Below are positions 1 through 10,031 of a stretch of 64,000 nt of DNA, piece after piece. The notes under the pieces were generated by a model that did no database searches, was not told where the DNA came from, and saw only the letters and a list, made by a program, of their open reading frames with translations. The translations under genes and the position numbers were made by a program. How positions within the stretch are numbered: the stretch's first letter is position 1; every line of letters starts with the position of its first letter. The stretch is from positions 1 to 64,000 of the forward strand of contig JADNRV010000211.1 of assembly GCA_015499995.1 (NCBI GenBank), in the 5' to 3' direction. This stretch comes from Flammula alnicola (taxonomy: Eukaryota > Basidiomycota > Agaricomycetes > Agaricales > Strophariaceae).

Positions 1-113
1 ATGTACATTATGAATCACCACTATAATTATATATTAATTTGTTAACCCTACTATCACAAAATTTGCAGAACCCTTTATCTTATCCATCTATCACTATTAC
101 TGTCACTGTGAAA

Positions 114-2361
114 ATGTCCTCCCACTCTATCCGCACCTTCAACCCCTTCAATCTGCAGCATGGCTCAAATAAAAACTGGCACATCAAGGTCCAGGAAGTC
201 ATATATTATGGCGAGTCAAGATTTCGGCAAGCCCTTGCTGTCATAACAAAGTCCGACGGTCGGCACCAAGAGTGGATGCAGCGGTGCCTGCAACGTGAAC
301 TAGTGCGTAGTTTCATTGAATTTGCCTAAATGTCCAGTTCTGAAGGTCTTCAAGATGTTTATTATGTCATACATTGGAATAGCGACCGGAGTCGGGCAGA
401 TCGTCGAAGTGCCGATCGTGCTGCGGTCACTTGCTGACAGCCTGGCGATGGTCTCCGATGCCGATCTGCCGGTTGAATTCGATTCGGCTTTCATTGCTAC
501 GCTGGATGTGGGCACCACGGAGGAACAGTTTTGGAGAGTCGTGAAGGACTATCACCTCAGCTGGTGGATGATGACTCGCCAGCCTGCCGACCGTCAGCTT
601 CTTACGGCCATAACACTCGAAACGTGCCTCACACACTACCGCCTCCAGCGACAAATGGATGCGACAGGGTCGATTGCTCAAAAGATCATCCCCCTTCCTC
701 CCTTCCAACCGTCCACACCCGATGCCGATGCCGATGCCGACTGCAGCCGGTGCGCGGCCAACCACACCATTGCTGCTGATCTCCTGGGTGAACTCAGGAG
801 TCTGAAGAACTTCGCATCCAGCATGGCTGAATTATCACGCAACAAAGTCGCTATCGCCACGCGTCGGGCAGCAGGCTTTTACATACTGCATGAGACAGTT
901 ATTCTGAAGGAGGCACGCACATCTGGATCGGCATCGGCATCGGACTCGGCTGATATTTCTGATTCGGAAAGACGCGAGTTGATTCGGCAGGTCGCCGGGG
1001 CTGCAGAGGCAGACCTGAGACGTCTTCAGGCCATGCCGCCCACGTCATTCAAGTGGACCTGGGGTGAGCGCCTCACGAAAGCAGATGTTCTCGACCTCCG
1101 CCATTTCGCCAAGCAACGCCTTCGATCTGGGTACAATACCAGCATCAGGGAAGCGAAATTGCTTGGGGAATTTTCAGTGGCCAGCCCCACTACGCCAAAC
1201 GGCACAGCCCGATACAGCTTGGTGTCTGCCGATGCCGACACCCCACCTCCAGCTACCACTCTGCAATTTCCTGCACACTTCGGGTCGTTCCACACGAAGA
1301 CAACCACATCCCAAGATTCCCAACTATCCATCTCCGGTATCGCCTCACGATGGCTTGCCGATAAGGATGATGCCCCCGCTGCCGATCAGCCCCCACCATC
1401 GCCTGCTGTTGACGCTGCTACTGTTGCCGCTGCATGGTTGTTTGCACATGGCACTGCTGGCACCTCGCATGCAGCACCCTACCAACCTTCCATCTCGGCT
1501 CAGGCTGTCACCCCACGCTGGCTTGCTGATCCCGACGCCGATGCCGATGCCGCCTCAACATCGCCTGCCGCTGTTGGCGCTGCATGGTTGTTGCAACATG
1601 GCGACGACGACGCAGGGGAGTCAACAGATGAGGAGGTGATTGATGCCCACACTCTCGCCTCACGGTGGCTTGCAGATGAGACTGCCGATTCCGACACCTC
1701 GTCAGACGACAATCTTGAGGCCGAAACGGTCGCCTCCCGGTGGCTTGCGCGTGAGGATGCCGGTCCTCCTCCAGCTCCAACCCATTCCGACACCTCGTCG
1801 GACGACAATCTTGAGGCCGAAACGGTCGCCTCACGGTGGCTTGCGCGTGAGGATGCCGGTCCTCCTCCAGCTCCAAGCCCATTCTCTGATGGCCAACCTA
1901 TTGCAGAAGTTACAGTCGATAACTGGTATGCCACACATTCGGACGATGGAGGTAATCGCAGGATGCCCAATACTGACAATGCCTGGCTCAACAGAGGGGC
2001 CGTGCCCGACTCCCCAGGTGCCGATGCCGATCAAAGTGACGACGCTGCCGATTCACAGGAAGAGGACGATAGCGATGAGGAAGAGGATGACAGCGACGAG
2101 GATGATAGTACTAGCAATGAGGATGAGGATAGCACCAGCGATGAGCATGAGCATGAGCATGATGAGGCTGATGGAGCTGATGAAAGTGCCGATTCCGACG
2201 ACAATGCCGATCCCGACAGCGCACATGCATCAGGTGGCACACATCCAGCCGCTTTCAGCGCCACTCCATCGCGATTCACTCTCCCTCGGCCTGAATATGA
2301 TGCCCTCGACTTCGCCTTTCTCCCAGTTGAGTGGTTTGGTGACGACGGCATCCCAGAGTAG
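114..2361 (+). CDS. Acidic low-complexity protein with repeated Arg-Trp-Leu motifs (unknown function)
   Basis: Not a family I recognise. Modelled as two exons, 114-302 and 355-2361 (52-nt intron, GTGCGT...AAG, frame kept), giving 731 residues; an unspliced start at 316 is the alternative. The first half is fairly ordinary sequence. From about position 1320 the protein carries five copies of an (A/T)(S/P)RWLA motif followed by acidic residues, plus two AAWL copies and single NWY/AWL variants, spaced roughly 25-40 residues. Two copies lie in a 96-bp tandem repeat. The tail (about 2000-2240) is almost pure Asp/Glu/Ser with His-Glu runs. Evenly spaced Trp-Leu motifs in acidic disordered sequence would suit a multivalent docking or activation region, but that is inference. 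No signal peptide, membrane helix or catalytic motif is visible. The long ORFs on the opposite strand are composition shadows. Confidence 0.55.
1691..1882 (+). repeat. 96-bp coding tandem duplication (2 copies)
   Basis: Two nearly identical 96-bp units, beginning about 1691 and 1787, each encode an acidic stretch, one ASRWLARED motif and a Gly-Pro-rich spacer. Only a few third-position-like differences are visible, so the duplication looks recent and frame-preserving (32 codons). Confidence 0.85.
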
Positions 2362-4088
2362 TCTATCGGAACATTGTATATATGTTGATGTATTTTGTAT
2401 TTTTAATGGTTCATATCTTGCCACACGCGATTTTCAGCACGATTTTCAGTGCCGAGGGCAACAATTCAAGCAAAACAGCAAGGCCAAATTGACATAAGCA
2501 TCCCCGATCTCAAGTGCCGACCCTGCTCTTAAGTGCCGACTGACGCTGATTCATGCAAATCAGCAGTGCCGATTCAATGCCGACTGACCCATCGTGCTCC
2601 CGAGCATTCCCTATGGATCTTATTATATGTACAGCAGCCCCGATTTTGGGTGCCGATTGCCCCAACCTACGGAAATCGGCTATGGAGGTGCATTAGACAT
2701 GTTGAACGTGGCTCCAGCGAATTCGGTGTATCATATTATGTAGTACACTAGCTACCTAATTATGTATAGTACGTTATTCACTGGTTCAGCGAATTCGCTG
2801 AACCCATATCACGCGGCACACTGTACACGTTCGGTGTACCATATTATACGGTACACTGTAACAAAGGTATGTGTACCCCGAGCCAACTCCTAAGCCTTCT
2901 ATGATGCATCATGGTTCCGAGTCGAACGTTCAACCAGTGCCAAATTGAAACGTCCGTTCAAACTCTGACACACGTGATCATGTTGAACGTCTCAGAATGG
3001 TAAATCTTGTGTTGTTCAACTTCAACTTCTTGTTCTCATACCGCCATGTCCCCCACCTTTCAACTTGCATTTGCTTGCACCTGGAGCACCGTTCAGTGTC
3101 GTTTGATTATGTTAAGTCAGGCAATATCCCTCGTTCACTTGCTTCCACAACCCCTGCTTGCCTTCATACCGTATGCTGGCTCACTAACGGTGACTAACCC
3201 CCAGGTCATCCCAGTCATCACTGCCCCAGACGCCTACAGACCTCGAAGGTGCGGCCTGTGCTCGTTGGCTCATTGACAACAAGGAGACCCCGTAGATGGC
3301 TCGCCATCGCGCGTTTTCAACTGGCAGACTGGCAAGTAGCAACTACGTCGATGGGTGAAGCAGACCACGGGAGTGAGGATGGATGAACAGCATTGCAATT
3401 TAAAGGTATGTGGTTAGCTTTCTACATCAACATCACTAACTCACCCCTTCTGCCAATATATCGCAAAGGTGGGGCTCGGCCACAATGAGACCTATGTGCA
3501 GTACGTGAGATTAACCCCTCTGTGATCCTTCTAACCCCTCCACCTTCTTGTGCAGATATGGGCTTAATCCACCCAATGGTGGCTCAGCGCAAGGGGGATC
3601 CCACTCACACTTAGTCCTGTTTCGCCCCTCCATCACTGTTCCGTGTATGGACAACTGAACTTCATATATCATGGCAGGTAAGCACATACCTATTCCCCTT
3701 TCATTTGCTGGCCTAACCCTCGCCATTTACTAAAGAAGTTAAGGATCTCCTGAGCATCACGAGCAGGATTCTGTCGCTGGTTTGGATTGCGCAACGCAAG
3801 CTTGGTGTTGTTGATGTGGCTCTTCTTGTGTCTATGTTCTTGAAAATCATGACTGAACTTCCGAAGATGTCAGTCTGCAGAGGATTAACGCCTGTCATTA
3901 TTATATACAAGTATACCCAGTACTACCGCTGTATTAGATATTATTAATATAATATTGTGTATTGTCTAAACTTCCCTATGAGTACCTATAGGTGCTAAAA
4001 GCCTCTAGAATCTGAAACCTATTGTGACCTACCGCCACCTATAGAGGAGACATCTCGACTTACAATGACCTATATAGTAGGGGGTTGC
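2362..4088. other. Intergenic stretch with palindromes and a degenerate coding trace
   Basis: No intact gene is supported. The first 300 bases keep the TGCCGA hexamer density of the upstream gene. Positions 2713-2860 hold short palindromes. Around 3240-3290 a short reading (DLEGAACARWLIDNKE) ends at a stop and looks like the remnant of a decayed ORF. The rest shows only short ORFs without recognisable motifs. Confidence 0.4.
2713..2860. repeat. Cluster of short palindromes
   Basis: Positions 2783-2804 form a perfect 22-bp palindrome centred on GAATTC (half-site GGTTCAGCGAA). A second hairpin has arms GTGTACC (2834-2840) and GGTACAC (2850-2856) around an AT-rich centre. A related imperfect version (TTCGGTGTATCATATTATG) lies about 100 bp earlier, near 2720. 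Confidence 0.7.
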
Positions 4089-4575
4089 CTAGCCGGTAGG
4101 GATTGTCAGGGGTAACCCTGGGGTATTTCAGCTGTACCCTTACCCTTACCCACCAAAACCCTTACCCTCCACCAGGGGTAAGGGTTTTGAGGGGTTTGGG
4201 TAAGGGTTTCTGAAAACCCAGGGGTATTTAAAATTTTGGAGGGTATACCTATTAAAATTGATTGAAAACTGTTTTAAAACTTATTTACTACTCAATTAAA
4301 TTAAATTAATTAGTTGATTGTGTTATTTACAGTGTTATCTTGTACAGTAAGCCAAGTTTGGAGACAAAATCTTGTTAAAAGATATAAAATAAATATTTTT
4401 TGGACATCTTTGGTGTGCAAAAAGATCAAAAAATTTCTCTTGGCAATACCCCTGACCCCTGCTGGGGGTAGGGGTTTTCCAAGGGTACAGAAATCTCAAC
4501 CCTTACCCTTACCCTAGCGTACCCTACCCAAAACCCCTGCGGGTTTTCAAACCCCTGACAATCACTACTAGCCGG
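4089..4575. mobile_element. hAT-type MITE with 8-bp target duplication
   Basis: The element proper is 4097-4567 (471 bp). Its ends form an inverted repeat, TAGGGATTGTCAGGGG on the left against TAGTGATTGTCAGGGG read from the right (15 of 16 match). It is flanked by a perfect 8-bp direct repeat CTAGCCGG at 4089-4096 and 4568-4575. An 8-bp duplication with TAGGG-type ends is the hAT superfamily signature. Both subterminal regions carry many short ACCCTTACCC/GGGTAAGGG copies, as expected of subterminal transposase-binding repeats. The interior is AT-rich and has no transposase, so it is non-autonomous. Confidence 0.9.
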
Positions 4576-6453
4576 CCATTCAACCTATGTAGGTCTATCT
4601 AGCCTAGGTAGGTATCTACCGTTTTCCTGATGAATAACACTTAACCTGGTCCTCGTTTTGCCATGCGAAGCAATGGCCCTCATCCCTCCAAGTAACGTTG
4701 AGAATGCCACGCAGTTCTTATAGTAAAAACAAAGTTGTGGCAGCAGGATTACTGGAATTAGATAAGGGCAATGGGGATTGGACGAACCCAATAAACAAGC
4801 CGACCGGTGAGTGGTTTTCGCTACAACACGAAAAATAGTTGTGTTGCGAGAAGCATCGATTTGGACTGCGTGATCATAGTTCTGATGACTCACCTTGTGT
4901 CAAGACGTTTCCATTTCTAATGAATCATGAAAGGCACCACGTTGTTAATGGAGGAGGTGCGCCTGCGCCAGCGAGGTAGCCAGGCTTAATCCCCCGAGAT
5001 ATGTCAAATTTTACTCTTGTTCTGTTCTTTCATGGTCGGCGACGTCAGAGGCAATGAGACCTTCCTGAAATATTGCCGCGGGTTTGACAACGAGACTGGT
5101 ACAGCCATGGAGCGCAATATGTCAGAGATATGTAGCCGGGAAAGGCGCTCAAAATACGCCTCACCGCCTCCTTCAGTATCGCGGGCGTGAGAAGTCACGA
5201 ATACGGCGTCTAGGAGGACCAAGTACCTACTTTTTTAGAGTAAAGAGGTGGAACCAAATTTTGCCATCAATTTAATTTAACGATCATCCATATATCGTGC
5301 GCATCTTCGTGCACCTCCGCGTCCGAAGTATTAATAACTTCAATCTTCTAAATGTAATTCCACGCATAGACAAGCAAATGTGAAAGTCCAACATTCCGGA
5401 GTACCGATCAATGGGTTTCCGGTAAGTGCAACTCAGTTGGCAGGAAGAAACAAGAGGAGAAATTCACCTGTGATTGGATTTAGATGCTTCAATTGCCAAT
5501 TGGCACTGTCTACCGGGAACGCCGATTTAAGATGTCTTTCCGAGAGCATACTAGTAGCATTGGTTTATGACTGTTGTTGCTTGACTCTGGATGCAAGGTA
5601 CGTACCTTGCTGAACAATTAATTGAACCAATCGAACGGATAGGAACTGAAACGTTCCATAATCATCTACAGGGTGCACATGGCGTATCCCAGCCAAGGGA
5701 ATCACCAATACACCAGTCGGTACCTTTAAGAGGTCCAACATTTCGCAATAGACTCACGAAGTAGACGAAACTCAAACACGGCAAAAAAGGCGCAAATGAG
5801 GTATTTAAGACAAGAGAAACTAATCCATGCCAACGAGGGGGCTGTGGACGCCATTGAACAGCCCCAGACTGCGCAATGACTTGAATGCACTTCGTGAGAC
5901 CGATAAAGTACAGAGCTTCCAGAAGACACCGCTGTGGAATGTCAAACGTGTTTTCGTTGTGTCCAATGATGTCGATGACTACGAAATATGCACCTCTAGA
6001 TCTCGGGAGCGAAAGGGGTCGATAACCAATGCTTAAGATGAGAGGGCACATTCCTTGGTCTATAAGTGTCTGTCGTGACGTTCTCATTACCTAGTTGTTT
6101 TCAGGGATTATAATGCTATAACGTTGGAAAAACAAAAGAAACCCGTTATTTTTAGTCCACATTTACCGAATGCACCTCTGAGATGCCCGGCCATTGACTG
6201 GTGTCGTGGCTTCAAGCGTCGTTGTTAGGAACCATTTCGGCAGGTAGCGCCTCTGGTTGTTCTACCAGTCCCCTTGGACTCGTGACCAGCTAGCTGTTGA
6301 TGAAGCTTTGAAGGATGGAGAGATGGAATGAATCCTGAGGGTTTTCGCCTCATGCTGTGTAGGATCGGCTACCCGTCTAACCAGTCACGACGAATACACA
6401 ATTCATATTTACAATTGCAACTGACAACTGCAATCAATTTAGACCGGATACGT
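4576..6453. other. Intergenic, nothing recognised
   Basis: Only short ORFs below about 140 codons on both strands, with no motif, repeat or splice pattern that I can support as a gene. Part is presumably the 3' flank of the F-box gene that ends at 6454. Confidence 0.4.
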
Positions 6454-8145
6454 TTATTTCAGAGAGGAAAGAAAATCGGGAGGTATGTAATCTAGTGCGT
6501 TCTTATGAAAGTCAATGGATGACTGAAGTATGTCATAATCCCTTTCCTGCCAGCGCTCCTTCACAATTTGCAACTTGACGCCTTGGTCTATGAGGGGTAA
6601 TAGTAGGCGAACGATGTCTAGGTCGAGAGGACCTTCAAATCTCTCCGAAATTTTAACAGCTACACGGAGAGAGCAGAGAGGCCTGCGATTTGCACTACGT
6701 GCTGTAGACTCGCGAGGGAGGAATGGCATGGTAGATTCACGATCGAATCCGAAGATCCGCGGAATGTAGTCCCAGGAAAACGTGGTCCATTGACACCCGG
6801 TGATATCCAAGGCCATCAGGTGCGGCAAAAATATTTCTCGTCCCACTCCCCGTTCGTTTATGGTAGAAGTAGAAAGGAGGTTGAGGAGAGGGTCGAAGTA
6901 GTTCGTATCAGTAACATTGTAAGTCCGCAGGAGTGTTAGGCGTTCCAGTGATGGCGTTGCTCGGAGGAGTTTGATCAGCTCGTTGGGATCGTCCGTTTTG
7001 GAATTGTGGGATAGCTTCATGCTTTTCAAGCGACACGAGGAACGTGTGATGTGAGCTATGATATGGTCGATTGGCAGTTTCTCGTTTGCCTTGTGGTTCC
7101 AAGTTTCCAGGGCTGGAAATGACGTCCATTCAAGAAATGTATTTATCTCCATGCCGAAGTAATAATAGTTGATGTCGAGGAAAGAGAGGCGAGGGTACTG
7201 GACAACGGTTTGTGGAATAGGGAAGTCACCACGTTCTATGTTGATGTCTAATGTGCAATGTGTCATCTGAGGGGCTTTCTGGAGGAGTTCGAAGCATTCA
7301 TTAATCGAAACTTCCTGGGCAGTCAAGCGCGTAAGGTTATTCCACTCGATGTCGATCTGGGAGGGGCCCAAACGCCCCAAACGCCCCAAAACCATCTCCG
7401 TTGGACTGATGATGGCATTTAGGTTGATTTTCTCATCAGGAAGCAGTCCTTCGCCTTCCTGCCCGAAGTCGAACTCTGGCATATCGAGCCGCAGTGTTTT
7501 CAACGCCAAAGGCATTGGAGAGGTGCAGCGCACACGCATTACGATCCTTTGGGGGAGCTCCATAGCCATGTACACCCAACGATTGGAATGAGCGACGATG
7601 GCGCTGATCAACAGCTCGATACGAGGTCCGAATGGTGGGTCAGAGATGCCTTCTTCTCTGTAGAGGCGAATATATAGCGGAAGTTGACCTGACCTACTGA
7701 GCCAGTCTCGGACAAGTTCAGTAACATAGAAGTGGTCGTTATACATGTCAATGGAGATGGATGTCCAAAGTTGGGGAGTCGACCAAGCAATTGCACGCCA
7801 GGCCTGGCATACGGCACCGAGACGCAATAGTATCGTTGTGGTATCGTTGGATATGGCAACGCCGTAGTTGCTGTCCACATATTTTGGGACAAAACTCATG
7901 AAGATATTGGATACGATTTCGGGGGGAAGTTTGGAAGAAAAGGGATCATGAACCTGGTTAATCCTGTGTCCAGTGAAACGCCGCTTGGCTTTCAGGTTCG
8001 CAAGATATTCCTCGGCGGTGTGTATCTGGTCTTCCAATGCGTCTGCCTCCAGGCACGCAGAGCATGGCTCTCCGTTCCCAATGATACATCGCCTGCGATC
8101 AAAACCTTTGTGGGGTTTGGAACATCGAAAGCACGAACACCCCAT
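6454..8145 (-). CDS. F-box / leucine-rich-repeat-like protein
   Basis: Single uninterrupted frame of 563 residues on the minus strand. The N-terminus is cysteine-rich (CSCFRC, then C-x2-C near residues 28-31), followed by a short helical segment. An F-box-like region follows: DPFSSKLPPEIVSNIF at about 67-82, then VCQAWRAIAWSTPQLW at about 112-127. This is the usual agaricomycete F-box arrangement. The remainder is leucine-rich with irregular repeats ending in DFLSSLK. F-box proteins bind Skp1 in SCF ubiquitin ligases and present substrates through the C-terminal repeats; the substrate here is unknown. These genes are greatly expanded in agaricomycetes, so orthology cannot be assigned. A second, unrelated-looking F-box gene lies at 16.4 kb. 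Confidence 0.85.
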   Translation of the reverse strand: MGCSCFRCSKPHKGFDRRRCIIGNGEPCSACLEADALEDQIHTAEEYLANLKAKRRFTGHRINQVHDPFSSKLPPEIVSNIFMSFVPKYVDSNYGVAISNDTTTILLRLGAVCQAWRAIAWSTPQLWTSISIDMYNDHFYVTELVRDWLSRSGQLPLYIRLYREEGISDPPFGPRIELLISAIVAHSNRWVYMAMELPQRIVMRVRCTSPMPLALKTLRLDMPEFDFGQEGEGLLPDEKINLNAIISPTEMVLGRLGRLGPSQIDIEWNNLTRLTAQEVSINECFELLQKAPQMTHCTLDINIERGDFPIPQTVVQYPRLSFLDINYYYFGMEINTFLEWTSFPALETWNHKANEKLPIDHIIAHITRSSCRLKSMKLSHNSKTDDPNELIKLLRATPSLERLTLLRTYNVTDTNYFDPLLNLLSTSTINERGVGREIFLPHLMALDITGCQWTTFSWDYIPRIFGFDRESTMPFLPRESTARSANRRPLCSLRVAVKISERFEGPLDLDIVRLLLPLIDQGVKLQIVKERWQERDYDILQSSIDFHKNALDYIPPDFLSSLK

Positions 8146-9215
8146 CGCAGAATAGACTAAGACAAAGGTTCATTAAAGGCTGAGACTTGGTCGATAAAAG
8201 TAAAAGACTGATCCTTACATTGAATGGAAGCAAAGTGGCTTGGTGCAACACTAGCTTCGTTGTTGACCTGGCAAGTTCCAACTCGCAAGCGTTGTCCGCC
8301 AACGAAATGTCGAACGATTCCATAAATTGCACATGATCACGTGATACACACCTTTCACATCCAGAAGATTAGATTAGATCTTTTATCTTGACGCGTTTCT
8401 TTTACGCGTCGAGTTCCCTTTGTTTCGTTCGCCATATAGACAGGTCGCTTACTTTTCCCCTTTCTTCGTGTTCTCAAATTTCCATAGCTCGATACGATAA
8501 CCTGTGAGCTTTTCCTTTTCTCCCACCTCTCCCCCTTTATTTGTTTCTCTTTTTTCTCGTACACTTAGCAGTCTCGTTTGCAGCTACGTTGCGCCTGTGC
8601 TGGCTTGAGGGTGGCCTCTCCTACGCAAGGTGGGAAAGAGTCTCGCGAGGGAGCTCTGGCAACGAAGAACGTTATTTTTCGACCACCTGGTGTCCCCGAT
8701 AGCTAAGCATGTCTCACTCGTACTCGGTCTTTCGATTTCTTGCCCGTTTCTGGAATCCCTCTCTCTCGACTCCCTCTTGTTTCTTCTTCGAAACCGGGCA
8801 TACAGCAGATCAGACCGAGGAGGATTTAACACCGCACAAACGAGCATTATTACAGCTAAATACAACAACCCACACAAAAATCGAACGCAAGTAAGCTACA
8901 AAAAACTAGTAAACTATCAATCGTCAATCGAGAGAATGCATCACAACCGTAATAACCTGAGATCCCTCCATGTGCTAGGGTACATAAGAAAAATGTCGGA
9001 GTAAATGTCGTACTCAACAACGGCGAAAAAGTCAGTGAACAATCAACAACGACAAACCTAGAACTTAAGTGGGAGCACTGATATGTATGTACGAGTACGT
9101 ATACAGTACGTATGCTGATCAAAGGTCCAATTAGACATGGTTATGCATGGGGAGGTGGGGAGGTAGAGGAAATGGATGGCACTGATATATCTACGAACCA
9201 GCACGGGAGGGGAGC
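8146..9215. other. Intergenic, nothing recognised
   Basis: About 1.07 kb between two minus-strand genes. Pyrimidine-rich tracts at 8400-8560 are the only composition feature. ORFs on both strands are short and mutually overlapping, with no recognisable protein. Confidence 0.4.
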
Positions 9216-10031
9216 TTAAGCCTCAACCAACGCCCCGGCATACCCATCCCCTTCTTTCGCCGACGTTATCCCGCGAATGAGCACCAAGACGAGCATGAAC
9301 GTCAGGACGACCCTACAAATACCCCGACCACAACACCAAATCAACATCAGATGAACAGACAGAACTCTCTAAACGCACCAGATTAACCACGCAAAGCCCT
9401 CCAGCGCACTCAGCTGCCCGCAATAGACGAAGAACGACTGGTTGGCGCAGTTCAGCGAGCCGCCGAGCGTCTGGGTGATGGCGGCTGCGCCCGCCAGCCA
9501 TAGGATCCAGGTCACCGCCAAGCTGTGGGGGAGGGGAAGGGAAAGGAAGAGACGGAGTCAGTTACGGAGTCAATGGGTGTAGATATAGATAAGTCCCGAG
9601 GGGGTGGGGTGTGAAATTGGCGTGGGGCGAATCGGCGTGCGATGGGGTAGGAATGGCCATGGGACGAAGAAAAGAGGGCGGGAAGGAAGTAAAGACGTAC
9701 AAGACGAAATGCGACGCTACGCTGGCGAAGACATGGCTCACTGATACCAGGAAGACAACCAAATACGCTGTGCCGAAGATGACCGTCCAGATGGATACAA
9801 ACAGGAGATAGCGGACCCGCGCGCGAATACCCGAGTTGGGGTTATTGTGGTGCGCGTTGTATTTTGCCGTTATCCAGGCGGATATGCACAGCTATGAGGC
9901 AGGAAGGCGCATGATCAAAAAATCCAGAGGCCGGTATGAAATGTATAGGAACGTACCTCGATGATAGAGAAGATGACGATTGCGCCGAACATGATGGGGT
10001 GACCCCTTCGAACGACAGTGTCCATTGCCAT
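9216..10031 (-). CDS. MARVEL-like four-helix membrane protein
   Basis: Four exons on the minus strand: 10031-9957, 9891-9701, 9522-9379 and 9312-9216, all with canonical GT-AG introns, giving 168 residues. The start is the first of two close ATGs (MAMDTVVRRG). The chain has four hydrophobic segments: FGAIVIFSIIELCISAWI, then YLLFVSIWTVIFGTAYLV continuing through VSHVFASVASHF, then AVTWILWLAGAAAITQ, and finally WLIWVVLTFMLVLVLI. A short loop before helix 4 holds two cysteines (LNCANQSFFVYC). This layout and size are those of fungal MARVEL-domain proteins, which sit in membranes and are tied to membrane apposition or transport. No specific function follows from the sequence. Confidence 0.8.

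Noticed and set aside
1500..1991. 163-codon minus-strand ORF inside the RWL gene
   Set aside because: Mirror image of the 96-bp repeat and acidic codons; composition shadow.
4120..4530. Interstitial telomeric repeat (CCCTTACCC tracts)
   Set aside because: The tracts are confined between hAT-type TIRs and not the canonical TTAGGG; better explained as subterminal transposon repeats.
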